Below, in pieces: positions 26,688 to 34,680 of a stretch of 45,631 bases of DNA. Source of the DNA: an uncultured Prevotellaceae bacterium (lineage in GTDB: Bacteria; Bacteroidota; Bacteroidia; Bacteroidales; Bacteroidaceae); assembly GCA_947167515.1 (NCBI GenBank), contig CAMVIM010000029.1:1-45631 (forward strand), read 5' to 3'. Every line of letters begins with the position of its first letter. The stretch's first letter is position 1. A program made the position numbers and the translations under genes. The notes below the pieces were generated by a model. It was not told where the DNA came from, ran no database searches, and worked only from the letters and a program-made list of their open reading frames with translations.

Positions 26688-26810
26688 AGGAAAATGATGT
26701 TATGTTATACTACGAAAGTCAAAAAAGTTTCTTTTTCACAAATGCTTTCATGACTTTTCCACATCTTCTCGGGATACAAACACATACACCCGCATCCCTC
26801 TTTTCCACTG

Positions 26811-26894
26811 CCTCAAAGGCGGTGTGACTCAGACCGACGGGATAGGTGTGACTCAGACCTATAGGATAGGTGTGACTCAGACCGATTTGGAGGC
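26811..26894. repeat. Three-unit array of a 15-bp dyad repeat with 9-bp variable spacers (copy 1)
   Basis: GGTGTGACTCAGACC occurs at 26821-26835, 26845-26859 and 26869-26883, exactly 24 bp apart, separated by the different 9-mers GACGGGATA and TATAGGATA. The 15-mer is an imperfect palindrome (12 of 15 positions symmetric). The array is bracketed by GCCTCAAAG on the left and a GATTTGGAGGC on the right, a short inverted repeat. The same arrangement recurs at 40532-40617. The unit length is a multiple of three, which creates a meaningless repetitive reading frame on the minus strand. Confidence 0.85.
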
Positions 26895-26990
26895 TGTAGA
26901 AGGGAGTGGATGACTTGCCATAATAGGGAAGCAAAGCCACGGCCGTTGTTGGCTGGGACATTCCAATGCCACATGGAAGATGGTGTGGTG

Positions 26991-27070
26991 GCAGCGGCGT
27001 TAATGTAATTTAGGCAGCGGCGTTAATGTAATTTAGGCAGCGGCGTTAACGTAATTTAGGCAGCGGCGTT
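26991..27070. repeat. 23-bp tandem repeats with GCGTTAAYGTAATT core (copy 1)
   Basis: Three full units (26991-27013, 27014-27036, 27037-27059) and a half unit to 27070, each GCAGCGGCGTTAAYGTAATT plus TAG; units one and two are identical and unit three differs by one base. A related array with the same 23-bp spacing and a CGTTAACGTAATT core lies at 34437-34498. The surrounding gene-poor 26900-27660 interval otherwise holds a transposase remnant and no intact gene. Confidence 0.85.
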
Positions 27071-27301
27071 CCTTAAAATGGGATTATTACGTTATAACAC
27101 CATTCAGAGTGAAGTGAATGAGAATTCGTGCCCTGTTCGACACAGGACTTGTCGATTAAGGCTGTTGCGGAACATACGAAAGTGTGGAACGTGATATTCT
27201 GAGTCCACGATATCCTCACAACAACACCATGCTTCTTGACATCCACCAGCGTTTCGAACAAATGGGAAAATTTTATTTTTAGTAACTAAGCCCACTTAAT
27301 A

Positions 27302-27466
27302 AAGTGGACTCAGTTCATAGAGACGGAGAAGTACGATGCGAAGATGACCTACAAGAAATTAAATGGCTACAGCCCCGGCGTGGCAAGCACCGGTGACCTC
27401 ATCGTGGGCAAGGCTGCCCAAATCCTTCATGGAAGAGAACACCATGTTCCTGCTGCAGACGGCTAA
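27302..27466 (+). pseudogene. Remnant of an IS1380-type transposase
   Basis: A 52-codon open stretch from 27311 to a stop at 27464 reads FIETEKYDAKMTYKKLNGYS then PGVASTGDLIVG, which resembles the conserved N-terminal/DDE region of IS1380-family transposases (EKYDAKYTYK, GYxPGVA, GD.IVG). The preceding KVD fits the same domain but is shifted by one base. It lacks a start and the rest of the gene, so it is dead. The family name comes from memory of the motif and is only moderately sure. Terminal repeats were not found. Confidence 0.5.
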
Positions 27467-27660
27467 GAACCGACTTTGCAGGTTTTCGACAGCATAAAGC
27501 CCCTACAATGCTTGACGGGGAAGGGGATACTGGGTACAACCATCCCTAATACTCACCTGTAATGGCAAAATAACCGCCAAACAGAGAAACTGACAGGAAA
27601 ATTTCAGCATCCATAACAATTAGTTGCGAATTGTAGGTTATATACGCTTACCCCCACTAA

Positions 27661-28485
27661 TTATTTTTCGCGAATCTCCATGAAGGGTGGACATTCGTAC
27701 ATGACTCGGGCATGATTGGTGCGCAGTAGCTGACTTTCCAGCACATCTCCTGTTACACGGTCTAACACGTCACGATAAACTTGTCCGTTGCGATAGACAA
27801 TGCCATTCTCCCGAGAAAAGAATTCATTCTCGGCATGGATATGGAAAGTGTGCGGCAGGGGTTCTGTGGCTCTCAGTTCGCCACAAAGATACTCATCTTT
27901 TACCCACAACCTCAACTGATAGGTGTTGGAGGTGTTGTTCGTGACACGATAATCAATATAATTGTAAGAAATGCTGGTGCCTGTGCCGAAGGGAATTTGA
28001 CGTCCGTGATCAGGAAAGAGGTCAAGCCCATCATGGTGATGATGCTCGGTGATGGTGAGGTCGCTGTGAAGCACCATCCAGTGAATGAGATTCGAGAGTT
28101 GGCACATACCGCCTCCAATGCCTTTGGATGGCTTTCCGTGCGTAATGGTCAGCCCTTCCTTATACCCTCGGCTGGCAGTGGTTCTTCCGATGAGTTTCCA
28201 GACAGAGAAGGTTTCGCCTGGACGAATGAGCACTCCATTGATGTGAGTCACGGCAAGAGCGAGATTGACAGCCTTGTTTTCCTGCAACTGCATGTCCACA
28301 TTTCCCAAACGACGGCGAATGAGGGAGTTGTGGCGATAGATGACGACGGGCAAAGAGTCTTGTGTTTTTTGCTTTGCAAAACGGACACTTTTGAAACAAT
28401 CGTTCAGATGTCGTTTCAAAATTTCTTTCTCAACGGAAAGACGATAGGTGAATGGGGATATTTCACAAAACAGTTTTCGTGCCAT
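27661..28485 (-). CDS. VanW family protein
   Basis: A 274-residue protein with the VanW domain: LIRPGETFSVWKLIGRTTAS (about 105-124) and KPSKGIGGGMCQLSNLIHWM (about 137-157), the family signature. VanW occurs in some vancomycin-resistance clusters but also widely without them, and its biochemical role is unknown; related YoaR-like domains are linked to peptidoglycan. There is no signal peptide, so it appears cytoplasmic. It is the last gene of a three-gene operon, 6 nt after the barrel protein gene, all three likely concerned with the envelope. No vanA/H/X genes are nearby, so vancomycin resistance is not implied. Confidence 0.88.
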   Translation of the reverse strand: MARKLFCEISPFTYRLSVEKEILKRHLNDCFKSVRFAKQKTQDSLPVVIYRHNSLIRRRLGNVDMQLQENKAVNLALAVTHINGVLIRPGETFSVWKLIGRTTASRGYKEGLTITHGKPSKGIGGGMCQLSNLIHWMVLHSDLTITEHHHHDGLDLFPDHGRQIPFGTGTSISYNYIDYRVTNNTSNTYQLRLWVKDEYLCGELRATEPLPHTFHIHAENEFFSRENGIVYRNGQVYRDVLDRVTGDVLESQLLRTNHARVMYECPPFMEIREK

Positions 28486-28491
28486 AAGTTT

Positions 28492-29217
28492 TTACTTGAT
28501 ATGATCGCCTTTTGTGCGGAGGAGGTCGAACAGATAAGTCATTCTTATATAGATGGTTTGATTGGCAGAACGTCCGAACTTGCCTCGCTTACTGTTATCG
28601 TAGATGTCGCCCAAGCCATAGTAATAGCGTCCATGCAGAAGGATGTGACCGATGGGTGATGAGAATTCCACGCCCAAACCTGCCGTGATGCCATAATCTA
28701 TCTTGTTATCAGGAGCTTTGCCATATTGATAGATGACGCCGTTCGGACGGTGAGAAGTATCCCATTCTCCTGCACCTCCCATGTGTTCTTTGCCAGAAAG
28801 GTAAAGACCGACCTGTGGTCCTGCTTCAAAGATGAACTTCAAGCCACGGCGTTCCCGTCCCCACCCCATCTGCATGACTACTGGCACTTCCAGAAAGTGC
28901 AGATCGCGCTTATACGTGTTGTCGGAACCATCTTCAATGACTTCTTTCCAACCCAGATTGTTGTACAGCACATCAAGCTGTACGGCGCAAATGGTCGTGA
29001 AGTATTTCTCGCAAACATAACGAGTGGAAAAGCCCAGCATGATAGAGCCTTTTTGTGCCTGCTTGATGGTCGGTTGGAAATCCATCTTGTTCATGGTATA
29101 GCCACCAGTGAAGCCGATAGAGAAGTCACTGCGGTGCTCTCCCACTTGAGCCTTTGAGGCAAGTGGAGCGACCACACAGCAAAGAAGCAGAATGACACGC
29201 CTGATTTTCACCCTCAT
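28492..29217 (-). CDS. PorT-like outer-membrane beta-barrel protein
   Basis: A 241-residue protein with a signal peptide ending near ASKAQ (residue 23) and an eight-strand-type barrel pattern of alternating residues: FSIGFTGGYTMNKMDF, GFSTRYVCEKYFTTICAVQL, LHFLEVPVVMQMGWG, FEAGPQVGLYLSG, YGITAGLGVEF and a terminal IRMTYLFDLL. This is the porin-family (outer membrane beta-barrel, PorT) architecture of Bacteroidota. The middle gene of the operon, it starts 4 nt after the LysM/PBP gene stop and is followed by VanW. Specific function unknown. Confidence 0.82.
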   Translation of the reverse strand: MRVKIRRVILLLCCVVAPLASKAQVGEHRSDFSIGFTGGYTMNKMDFQPTIKQAQKGSIMLGFSTRYVCEKYFTTICAVQLDVLYNNLGWKEVIEDGSDNTYKRDLHFLEVPVVMQMGWGRERRGLKFIFEAGPQVGLYLSGKEHMGGAGEWDTSHRPNGVIYQYGKAPDNKIDYGITAGLGVEFSSPIGHILLHGRYYYGLGDIYDNSKRGKFGRSANQTIYIRMTYLFDLLRTKGDHIK

Positions 29218-29221
29218 ATTC

Positions 29222-30787
29222 CTATCTGACAGATGCGGTACCGTCTGTTTTATAAGTCACAAAGAAAAGTGCTCTGTTCTGATAGCCTGAAGTTTGGCTT
29301 TTCTTCTCAAAGTTGAGAGGGAACTCAAGCGACGAATGGGGATAACTATGGAGATTCTCGTAGAATGCTGATCCATATTCTTTCAGACCTCTCAGGAAAT
29401 AGGAGGCTATGTCATAACCTAATTCCCCATAACGCGGGAATCCGTTGTACTGATCTTGATTGAACCAACGACGGAAACGCGAATTGAACTGCTGAGTGCG
29501 AGCCGACCCTGTGTTGCTGTAGAAAGAGGAGAAGAATTGGCAGTGATACTTGCTCAAGTTCTTGCTCTGCTTTGCGTAGAACGTCTGCCATTCTGGATAG
29601 CCAAACAATTGTACGTTGTATTCTTCCCCTATCTTCATGCCATCCAGTTTCTTGCAAAGATTTTCAAACGCTGCGAGAGAACTGCTTGAAGGGATAATCA
29701 CATTGTGTCCACTGGCAGCCAGCATCTCCTTGATGCTTGCAATCTCGGCGATGTCCACCGACTTATAAGGAATGGACATGTCATTCAAGGTCTTCTTGAA
29801 GTCATTGATGTAGGTCATGTTATCGTTCCTGTCGTTCATGCCGACAAACACGATGTTTTCGTTCCGATGCGCCACTACAAAGCGGTTGTAAACCTGACTA
29901 TACAGCTGGGAATAAGGCAGATTGATTTGGAACAAGGTCGGACGGTCATTCACCAGCGAAAGGTCATTGGACAGGGGGACGACATGCGCAATCTTGTTCT
30001 CGCTGGCCAGTTTTGCCACAGCGTTGATATGGTAAGGACGCATAGGACCCACAATGAGTTGCAAGTCTTTCATGGAAGGTCTATTCAGCATAGTGTTGAA
30101 CGAATCGTCACTACCCGACTCATCATACGCAAAAATTTCGACTGAGTAGCCCCTTTGCTTCAGAGAATCCACCGCAAGCAGAAACCCTTGATAGAGATTG
30201 ACCATTTTCTGCGATTCCACACTCATTTTCTCCTCCATGCGCGAGAATGGGAGGATCACGGCCACCTTGAGGGTCGGATACATCTGTATCTTCGGCTTTC
30301 TGGCTTCCTCTTCTATGCGTCGCTGCTGCTCGGCATACTCCTGATTTTCAGTCTCCGTATAAGGAATGTTGAGCACCGTCCCCTTTTTCAGTTTACCGCC
30401 ATTCAGGAACGGGTTCGCATCAATCAGCTGCTGTTCCGTGATGCCATACTGTCGGGAGATGGAATAGATGGTTTCCTTTTTCAGCACCTCATGCTTGGTT
30501 TTAAACGTGGGACGCGTCGGTGTCTGTGACTGCTGCACCGTCACCTGCCCAGCATTCACGGGCTGTTGGGCGGAAGCAGGAACATTGATTTTCTGCCCAG
30601 CCATGATGTAATCGGCCTGCAAGCCTGGATTCAGTTCCATCAGAACCGAGACTGACACATTGTACTGTCGAGCTATGCTATAAAGCGTCTCCCCCGATTG
30701 AATCTCATGTTTTTGTGTAGATACGACCTGTGCGTGAAGGATGCCCACAAGCACAAAAGCCATGAGAAATGATACTATTTTTTTCAT
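29222..30787 (-). CDS. LysM-repeat protein fused to a periplasmic-binding-protein-like domain
   Basis: A 521-residue exported protein: signal peptide (about 1-19), two LysM domains (about 26-70 and 98-143; both open with KHE....ETLYSI or ETIYSI), a charged linker (EEEARKPK) and a domain with type I periplasmic-binding-protein fold (about 172-485; LKVAVILPFSRMEEK, LIVGPMRPYHINAVAK, VVPLSNDLSL, FQINLPYS, GYDIASYFLRGL). LysM should hold it on peptidoglycan; the ligand of the other domain is unknown. Fusions of this kind are found in Bacteroidota without an ABC transporter next to them. It leads the operon with the PorT-like and VanW genes and has a good promoter. Confidence 0.88.
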   Translation of the reverse strand: MKKIVSFLMAFVLVGILHAQVVSTQKHEIQSGETLYSIARQYNVSVSVLMELNPGLQADYIMAGQKINVPASAQQPVNAGQVTVQQSQTPTRPTFKTKHEVLKKETIYSISRQYGITEQQLIDANPFLNGGKLKKGTVLNIPYTETENQEYAEQQRRIEEEARKPKIQMYPTLKVAVILPFSRMEEKMSVESQKMVNLYQGFLLAVDSLKQRGYSVEIFAYDESGSDDSFNTMLNRPSMKDLQLIVGPMRPYHINAVAKLASENKIAHVVPLSNDLSLVNDRPTLFQINLPYSQLYSQVYNRFVVAHRNENIVFVGMNDRNDNMTYINDFKKTLNDMSIPYKSVDIAEIASIKEMLAASGHNVIIPSSSSLAAFENLCKKLDGMKIGEEYNVQLFGYPEWQTFYAKQSKNLSKYHCQFFSSFYSNTGSARTQQFNSRFRRWFNQDQYNGFPRYGELGYDIASYFLRGLKEYGSAFYENLHSYPHSSLEFPLNFEKKSQTSGYQNRALFFVTYKTDGTASVR

Positions 30788-30817
30788 CGATTTTTTGTTT
30801 GTTCGTCATTTTGCGCA

Positions 30818-30850
30818 CAAAATTACTAAAAAAAAGACATTCCAAACAAA
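30818..30850 (-). promoter_or_regulatory. Promoter of the LysM/PBP-barrel-VanW operon
   Basis: On the minus strand TTTG (30850-30847), a 21-bp spacer and TAATTTTG (30825-30818) match the Bacteroidota consensus, 30 nt before the ATG at 30787. Confidence 0.65.
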
Positions 30851-30912
30851 TTAAAATGGGGTGTTCATCGTTTTTATCATAAAATAACATGATTTTATAG
30901 AAGAAAACGAGT

Positions 30913-30920
30913 ATATTTGC
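30913..30920 (+). promoter_or_regulatory. -7 box of the lipoprotein-uvrA unit
   Basis: TATATTTG, exact consensus, 28 nt before the ATG at 30949. The upstream box is T-rich but not TTTG. Confidence 0.55.
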
Positions 30921-30948
30921 ACTAAAATGTGCACATCAAACAGAAGCA

Positions 30949-31815
30949 ATGAAGAAAAAATTATTTCTATTTTTTGTCCTTAGCTGTGCGTTTTTTGTGG
31001 GGGCTTGCACCCAAGATAACGAGGAGACAGTGGGTAACATCAAGACATCCAAACAGACAAGAGCTGAGGAGGAAGACGAAGAAAACGAAGAGGAGGAAGA
31101 CCCCTATCTTTTTGACGAGATGGGCGCATCGCCCCTTGTCGAATTTTACTCTATTGATGAAGAAGACAACGTGACTGTCTCGCCAGGAGAATCAGCCACA
31201 GCACAGGCTCCCCTCGCCTTGACCCTGACGGCAAGAGTGGGCAATCCCGACGATTACAAATACATTTGTGAATGGCGGATTTGGAGCACGAAAGACAATG
31301 GGAGTGAAGCAAATCCCCTCATCACGCGCTTTGAGGAGAACACCTCTTGCACCTTGACGAAGTCGGGGGGATACGGCATCAAGCTCTACGTCACCTTCTC
31401 GCAAGATGGTGACACGATTGAGTATGAGAGCGACCCCATTTCCATTGTCATCAGCGAATCGAAACTGACTTGTCCTGACGGCTTTTCGCCCAACAACGAT
31501 TCCATCAACGACACCTACCGCATCACGGCACAATCCATCGTCAAGCTCGATGCCAAGTTCTTCAACCGATGGGGAGAAAAACTCCATTCCGTCACGTTGG
31601 AAACCGCTCAGCACGTGGAAGGAGAACCCAACAAGCTGATTCTCTGGGACGGAAAGCACAACGGAAAGGTTGTCAACGACGGAGTCTATTTCATGCACTT
31701 AGACGCCACGGGAAGCGACGACGTGAGATACAACTACAAGAAAACCATCAATGTACTGACTGGATACACCGAACATGATGGAAGCAGTCAAGAAGGAGGA
31801 GGCAGCGGCGAATGA
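30949..31815 (+). CDS. Lipoprotein with CHU_C / type B gliding-motility C-terminal domain
   Basis: A 288-residue protein with a lipoprotein signal (VGAC, Cys20), then a very acidic segment (about 40-56, [13 protein letters not shown]), a beta-rich middle part (about 65-170, perhaps an Ig/PKD-like fold), and a CHU_C domain at about 180-275: [48 protein letters not shown]. That domain is the type B C-terminal sorting signal of type IX secretion, which is unusual with a lipobox at the other end. A short EGGGSGE tail follows. The stop codon overlaps the uvrA start by four bases (ATGA), so uvrA is translationally coupled to it. Confidence 0.88.
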   Translation: MKKKLFLFFVLSCAFFVGACTQDNEETVGNIKTSKQTRAEEEDEENEEEEDPYLFDEMGASPLVEFYSIDEEDNVTVSPGESATAQAPLALTLTARVGNPDDYKYICEWRIWSTKDNGSEANPLITRFEENTSCTLTKSGGYGIKLYVTFSQDGDTIEYESDPISIVISESKLTCPDGFSPNNDSINDTYRITAQSIVKLDAKFFNRWGEKLHSVTLETAQHVEGEPNKLILWDGKHNGKVVNDGVYFMHLDATGSDDVRYNYKKTINVLTGYTEHDGSSQEGGGSGE

Positions 31816-34385
31816 TAAAGATTGAAGGAGCTAGGGTACACAACCTGAAGAATGTAGATGTAGAGATTCCTCGCAACAGTTTGACAGTCATCACTGGATT
31901 GAGTGGCAGCGGCAAGTCATCGCTGGCATTCGACACTATTTTTGCAGAAGGTCAGCGACGCTACATCGAGACTTTCAGTGCCTATATTCGCAATTTCTTG
32001 GGAGGCATGGAGCGTCCCGATGTGGATAAAATCAGCGGACTTTCACCCGTCATCAGCATAGAGCAGAAGACCACCAACAAAAGCCCCCGTTCAACGGTGG
32101 GAACCGTGACGGAGGTGTATGACTACCTCCGACTGCTCTACGCTCGTGCTGGCGATGCTTTCAGCTATGACACGGGTGAGAAGATGGTCAAATACACCGA
32201 AGAGGACGTGATGCGGCTCTTGCTCGAACAGTACAACAGCAAGCGCATCTTCCTGCTGGCCCCGTTGGTGCAAAGCCGCAAGGGACACTACCGCGAACTC
32301 TTTGAGAGCATCCGTAAGAAAGGCTACCTCTATGCCCGTGTGGACGGTGAAATCGTCGATGTGACCGAGGGCATGAAAGTGGATAGATACAGGAACCACG
32401 ACATCGAAGTGGTCATCGACAAGCTTGCTGTCAACGAAAAGGACGAGGGACGACTGAAGAAGAGTCTCGAAGTGGCGATGAAGATGGGCGAAGGGCAGGT
32501 GCTTGTGATGGACAAGGATTCGGGTCTTCTGAAGCACTACTCGAAAAAGCTCATGTGCCCCACCACCGGACTTTGCTACCGTGACCCTGCACCTCACAAC
32601 TTCTCGTTCAACTCCCCACAGGGTGCCTGTCCCCACTGTAAGGGCTTGGGCATCGTTCCTGCGGTTGACATAGAAAGTGTCGATTACCAGGAAATGGCCA
32701 ACTACGTGCAGAGCCTCAACATCGACGAGCAGAAAGCATGGGCGGAGAAATGGGCAGAATCGGTCGATAAAATGGTGATATGTCCCGAATGTGGAGGCAA
32801 GCGACTCAACAGGGAAGCACTCCATTTCCGCATCGACGGCAAGAACATCGCCGAGGTGTCTGACATGGAACTGCAACCGCTCTACGAGTGGGTGACCACA
32901 GTAGAGGAAAGGATGGACAAGAAGCAAGCCGCCATCGCCCATGAGATTATCAAGGAAATCAGCACACGACTGAAGTTCCTGCTCGATGTGGGACTGCACT
33001 ATCTGAGTCTGTCACGCGGATCGTCCACCCTCAGCGGCGGCGAAAGCCAACGCATCCGTCTTGCCACACAGATTGGCACCAAGTTGGTCAACGTGCTCTA
33101 CATTTTGGATGAACCCAGCATCGGCTTGCACCAGCGCGACAATGTGCGACTCATCAATTCCTTGAAGGAGCTGCGCGACGAAGGCAACACCGTCATCGTG
33201 GTGGAGCACGACAAGGACATGATGCTCAATGCCGACTACATCGTCGATATGGGTCCCTTTGCAGGTCGAAAAGGCGGAGAAGTGGTCTTTCAGGGCACTC
33301 CAAAAGACATGCTGAAGACAGACACGCTCACCTCACGATTCCTTAACGGAAAGGAAAAAATTGAGGTGCCAGACCATCGAAGAAAAGGCAACGGAAAAAC
33401 CCTCCGTATTGTTGGAGCCAAGGGAAACAACCTCAAGAACGTAAGTGTGGACATTCCTCTTGGCATGCTTGTCTGTGTGACGGGTGTGAGTGGAAGCGGC
33501 AAGTCAACCCTCATCAACGAGACCTTACAGCCTTACTTGAGCCAACATTTCTATCATTCTCATCAAGAACCACTTGCATTTGACAAGATTGTAGGTGCAG
33601 AGAATATTGACAAGGTGGTGAATGTGGATCAATTACCCATCGGCCGCACCCCTCGCAGCAATCCTGCCACCTACACCGATGTGTTTACCGACATCCGCAA
33701 GCTCTTTGTCGAGATGCCCGAATCGAAGATGCGTTCCTACAAACCCGGACGGTTCTCCTTCAACGTGGCGGGAGGACGTTGCGAGGTGTGTGGCGGCAAC
33801 GGCTACAAGACCATCCAGATGAACTTCCTGCCCGATGTGCTGGTGCCCTGCGAAGCGTGTCATGGTCGCCGCTACAACCGCGAGACGCTCGAAGTGCGCT
33901 TCAAAGGCAAAAGCATAGCCGACGTGCTCGACATGACCATCAATCAAGCTGTGGAATTCTTCGAGAACCAACCCAAGATTCTGCAAAAAATCAAGGTGCT
34001 GCAAGAGGTGGGGCTTGGTTACATCAAACTGGGCCAACCCTCCTCCACCCTCTCTGGCGGCGAGAGCCAGCGTGTGAAACTCGCCACCGAACTGGCGAAG
34101 CGCGACACGGGCAAGACGCTCTACATCCTCGACGAACCCACCACTGGACTCCATTTCGAGGACATCCGCACCCTCATGGTGGTGCTCAATCGCCTCGTCG
34201 ATAAAGGTAACACCGTCATTGTCATCGAACACAACCTCGATGTCATCAAACTGGCCGACCACATCATCGACATGGGGCCCGAAGGAGGACGGGAAGGCGG
34301 CACGGTGGTGGTGACTGGCACCCCCGAAGAAGTGGCAAAGAGCGGGAAAGGCATCACCTCAGTGTTCCTTGAACAGGAGTTGTGA
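31812..34385 (+). CDS. uvrA: Excinuclease ABC subunit UvrA, short form
   Basis: An 857-residue UvrA, the damage-recognition ATPase of nucleotide excision repair. Both ABC modules are intact (Walker [11 protein letters not shown] near 28 and [10 protein letters not shown] near 557; signature [12 protein letters not shown] and [12 protein letters not shown]), the UvrB-binding region is present (about 75-260), and both zinc modules keep CxxC pairs (CPHCKG/CPECGG and CEVCGG/CEACHG). It is about 80 residues shorter than standard UvrA because the segment between the two halves of the first zinc module is reduced to about 45 residues. Bacteroidales often carry a second, shorter UvrA paralogue and this is probably that one. 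Whether a full-length copy exists elsewhere cannot be seen. Confidence 0.92.
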   Translation: MIKIEGARVHNLKNVDVEIPRNSLTVITGLSGSGKSSLAFDTIFAEGQRRYIETFSAYIRNFLGGMERPDVDKISGLSPVISIEQKTTNKSPRSTVGTVTEVYDYLRLLYARAGDAFSYDTGEKMVKYTEEDVMRLLLEQYNSKRIFLLAPLVQSRKGHYRELFESIRKKGYLYARVDGEIVDVTEGMKVDRYRNHDIEVVIDKLAVNEKDEGRLKKSLEVAMKMGEGQVLVMDKDSGLLKHYSKKLMCPTTGLCYRDPAPHNFSFNSPQGACPHCKGLGIVPAVDIESVDYQEMANYVQSLNIDEQKAWAEKWAESVDKMVICPECGGKRLNREALHFRIDGKNIAEVSDMELQPLYEWVTTVEERMDKKQAAIAHEIIKEISTRLKFLLDVGLHYLSLSRGSSTLSGGESQRIRLATQIGTKLVNVLYILDEPSIGLHQRDNVRLINSLKELRDEGNTVIVVEHDKDMMLNADYIVDMGPFAGRKGGEVVFQGTPKDMLKTDTLTSRFLNGKEKIEVPDHRRKGNGKTLRIVGAKGNNLKNVSVDIPLGMLVCVTGVSGSGKSTLINETLQPYLSQHFYHSHQEPLAFDKIVGAENIDKVVNVDQLPIGRTPRSNPATYTDVFTDIRKLFVEMPESKMRSYKPGRFSFNVAGGRCEVCGGNGYKTIQMNFLPDVLVPCEACHGRRYNRETLEVRFKGKSIADVLDMTINQAVEFFENQPKILQKIKVLQEVGLGYIKLGQPSSTLSGGESQRVKLATELAKRDTGKTLYILDEPTTGLHFEDIRTLMVVLNRLVDKGNTVIVIEHNLDVIKLADHIIDMGPEGGREGGTVVVTGTPEEVAKSGKGITSVFLEQEL

Positions 34386-34436
34386 CACCCCTTTCACAAT
34401 TGTCATATTTGTCCTTCCATTACGACTATTAAGGCA

Positions 34437-34498
34437 ACGACGCTAACGTAACTACCTTTACGACGTTAACGTAATTACCTTTATGGCGTTGGCGTTTT
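34437..34498. repeat. 23-bp tandem repeats with CGTTAACGTAATT core (copy 2)
   Basis: Two units, 34437-34459 and 34460-34482, with consensus ACGACGYTAACGTAAYTACC plus TTT, and a decayed third unit (ATGGCGTTGGCGTTTT). Same 23-bp period and CG-RCG-TTAACGTAA core as 26991-27070. The core CGTTAACG is palindromic. It lies between uvrA and the mutS2 promoter in a 295-nt intergenic region. Confidence 0.75.
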
Positions 34499-34646
34499 GA
34501 CCTTTTCCCCACCAGCGTAATTGAGCGTCGAGATTTTGCCTTGATAATGGCTACAAAGGTATGAAAAAAAACACAAAAAGCTGTTTCTTTTCAACAAAGA
34601 TAAGAATATTTTCCGCTGCAATTTCACATATCCTAATTAAAAGTAC

Positions 34647-34654
34647 TACCTTTG
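34647..34654 (+). promoter_or_regulatory. -7 box that sets the mutS2 start
   Basis: TACCTTTG, exact consensus, with TTTC (34622-34625) 21 bp upstream as a near -33 box. Transcription would start around 34661, downstream of the first in-frame ATG (34561), so translation must begin later, at TTG 34681. Confidence 0.6.
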
Positions 34655-34680
34655 CACACCAACAACAACGTGACAAAACA

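Noticed and set aside
26821-26883. CRISPR-like arrangement of repeats and spacers
   Set aside because: Repeats of 15 bp and spacers of 9 bp are far below CRISPR sizes, there are only three units, and no cas gene is in the window.
26719-26961. An 80-codon minus-strand frame with repeated GLSHTYP units
   Set aside because: It is produced by the 24-bp DNA repeat array, whose unit is a multiple of three. The same array elsewhere does not sit in a comparable frame, and the rest of the frame has no protein-like composition.
27661-28485. VanW as evidence of vancomycin resistance
   Set aside because: No vanH, vanA/B, vanX or two-component genes are present, and VanW-domain proteins are widespread outside resistance clusters.
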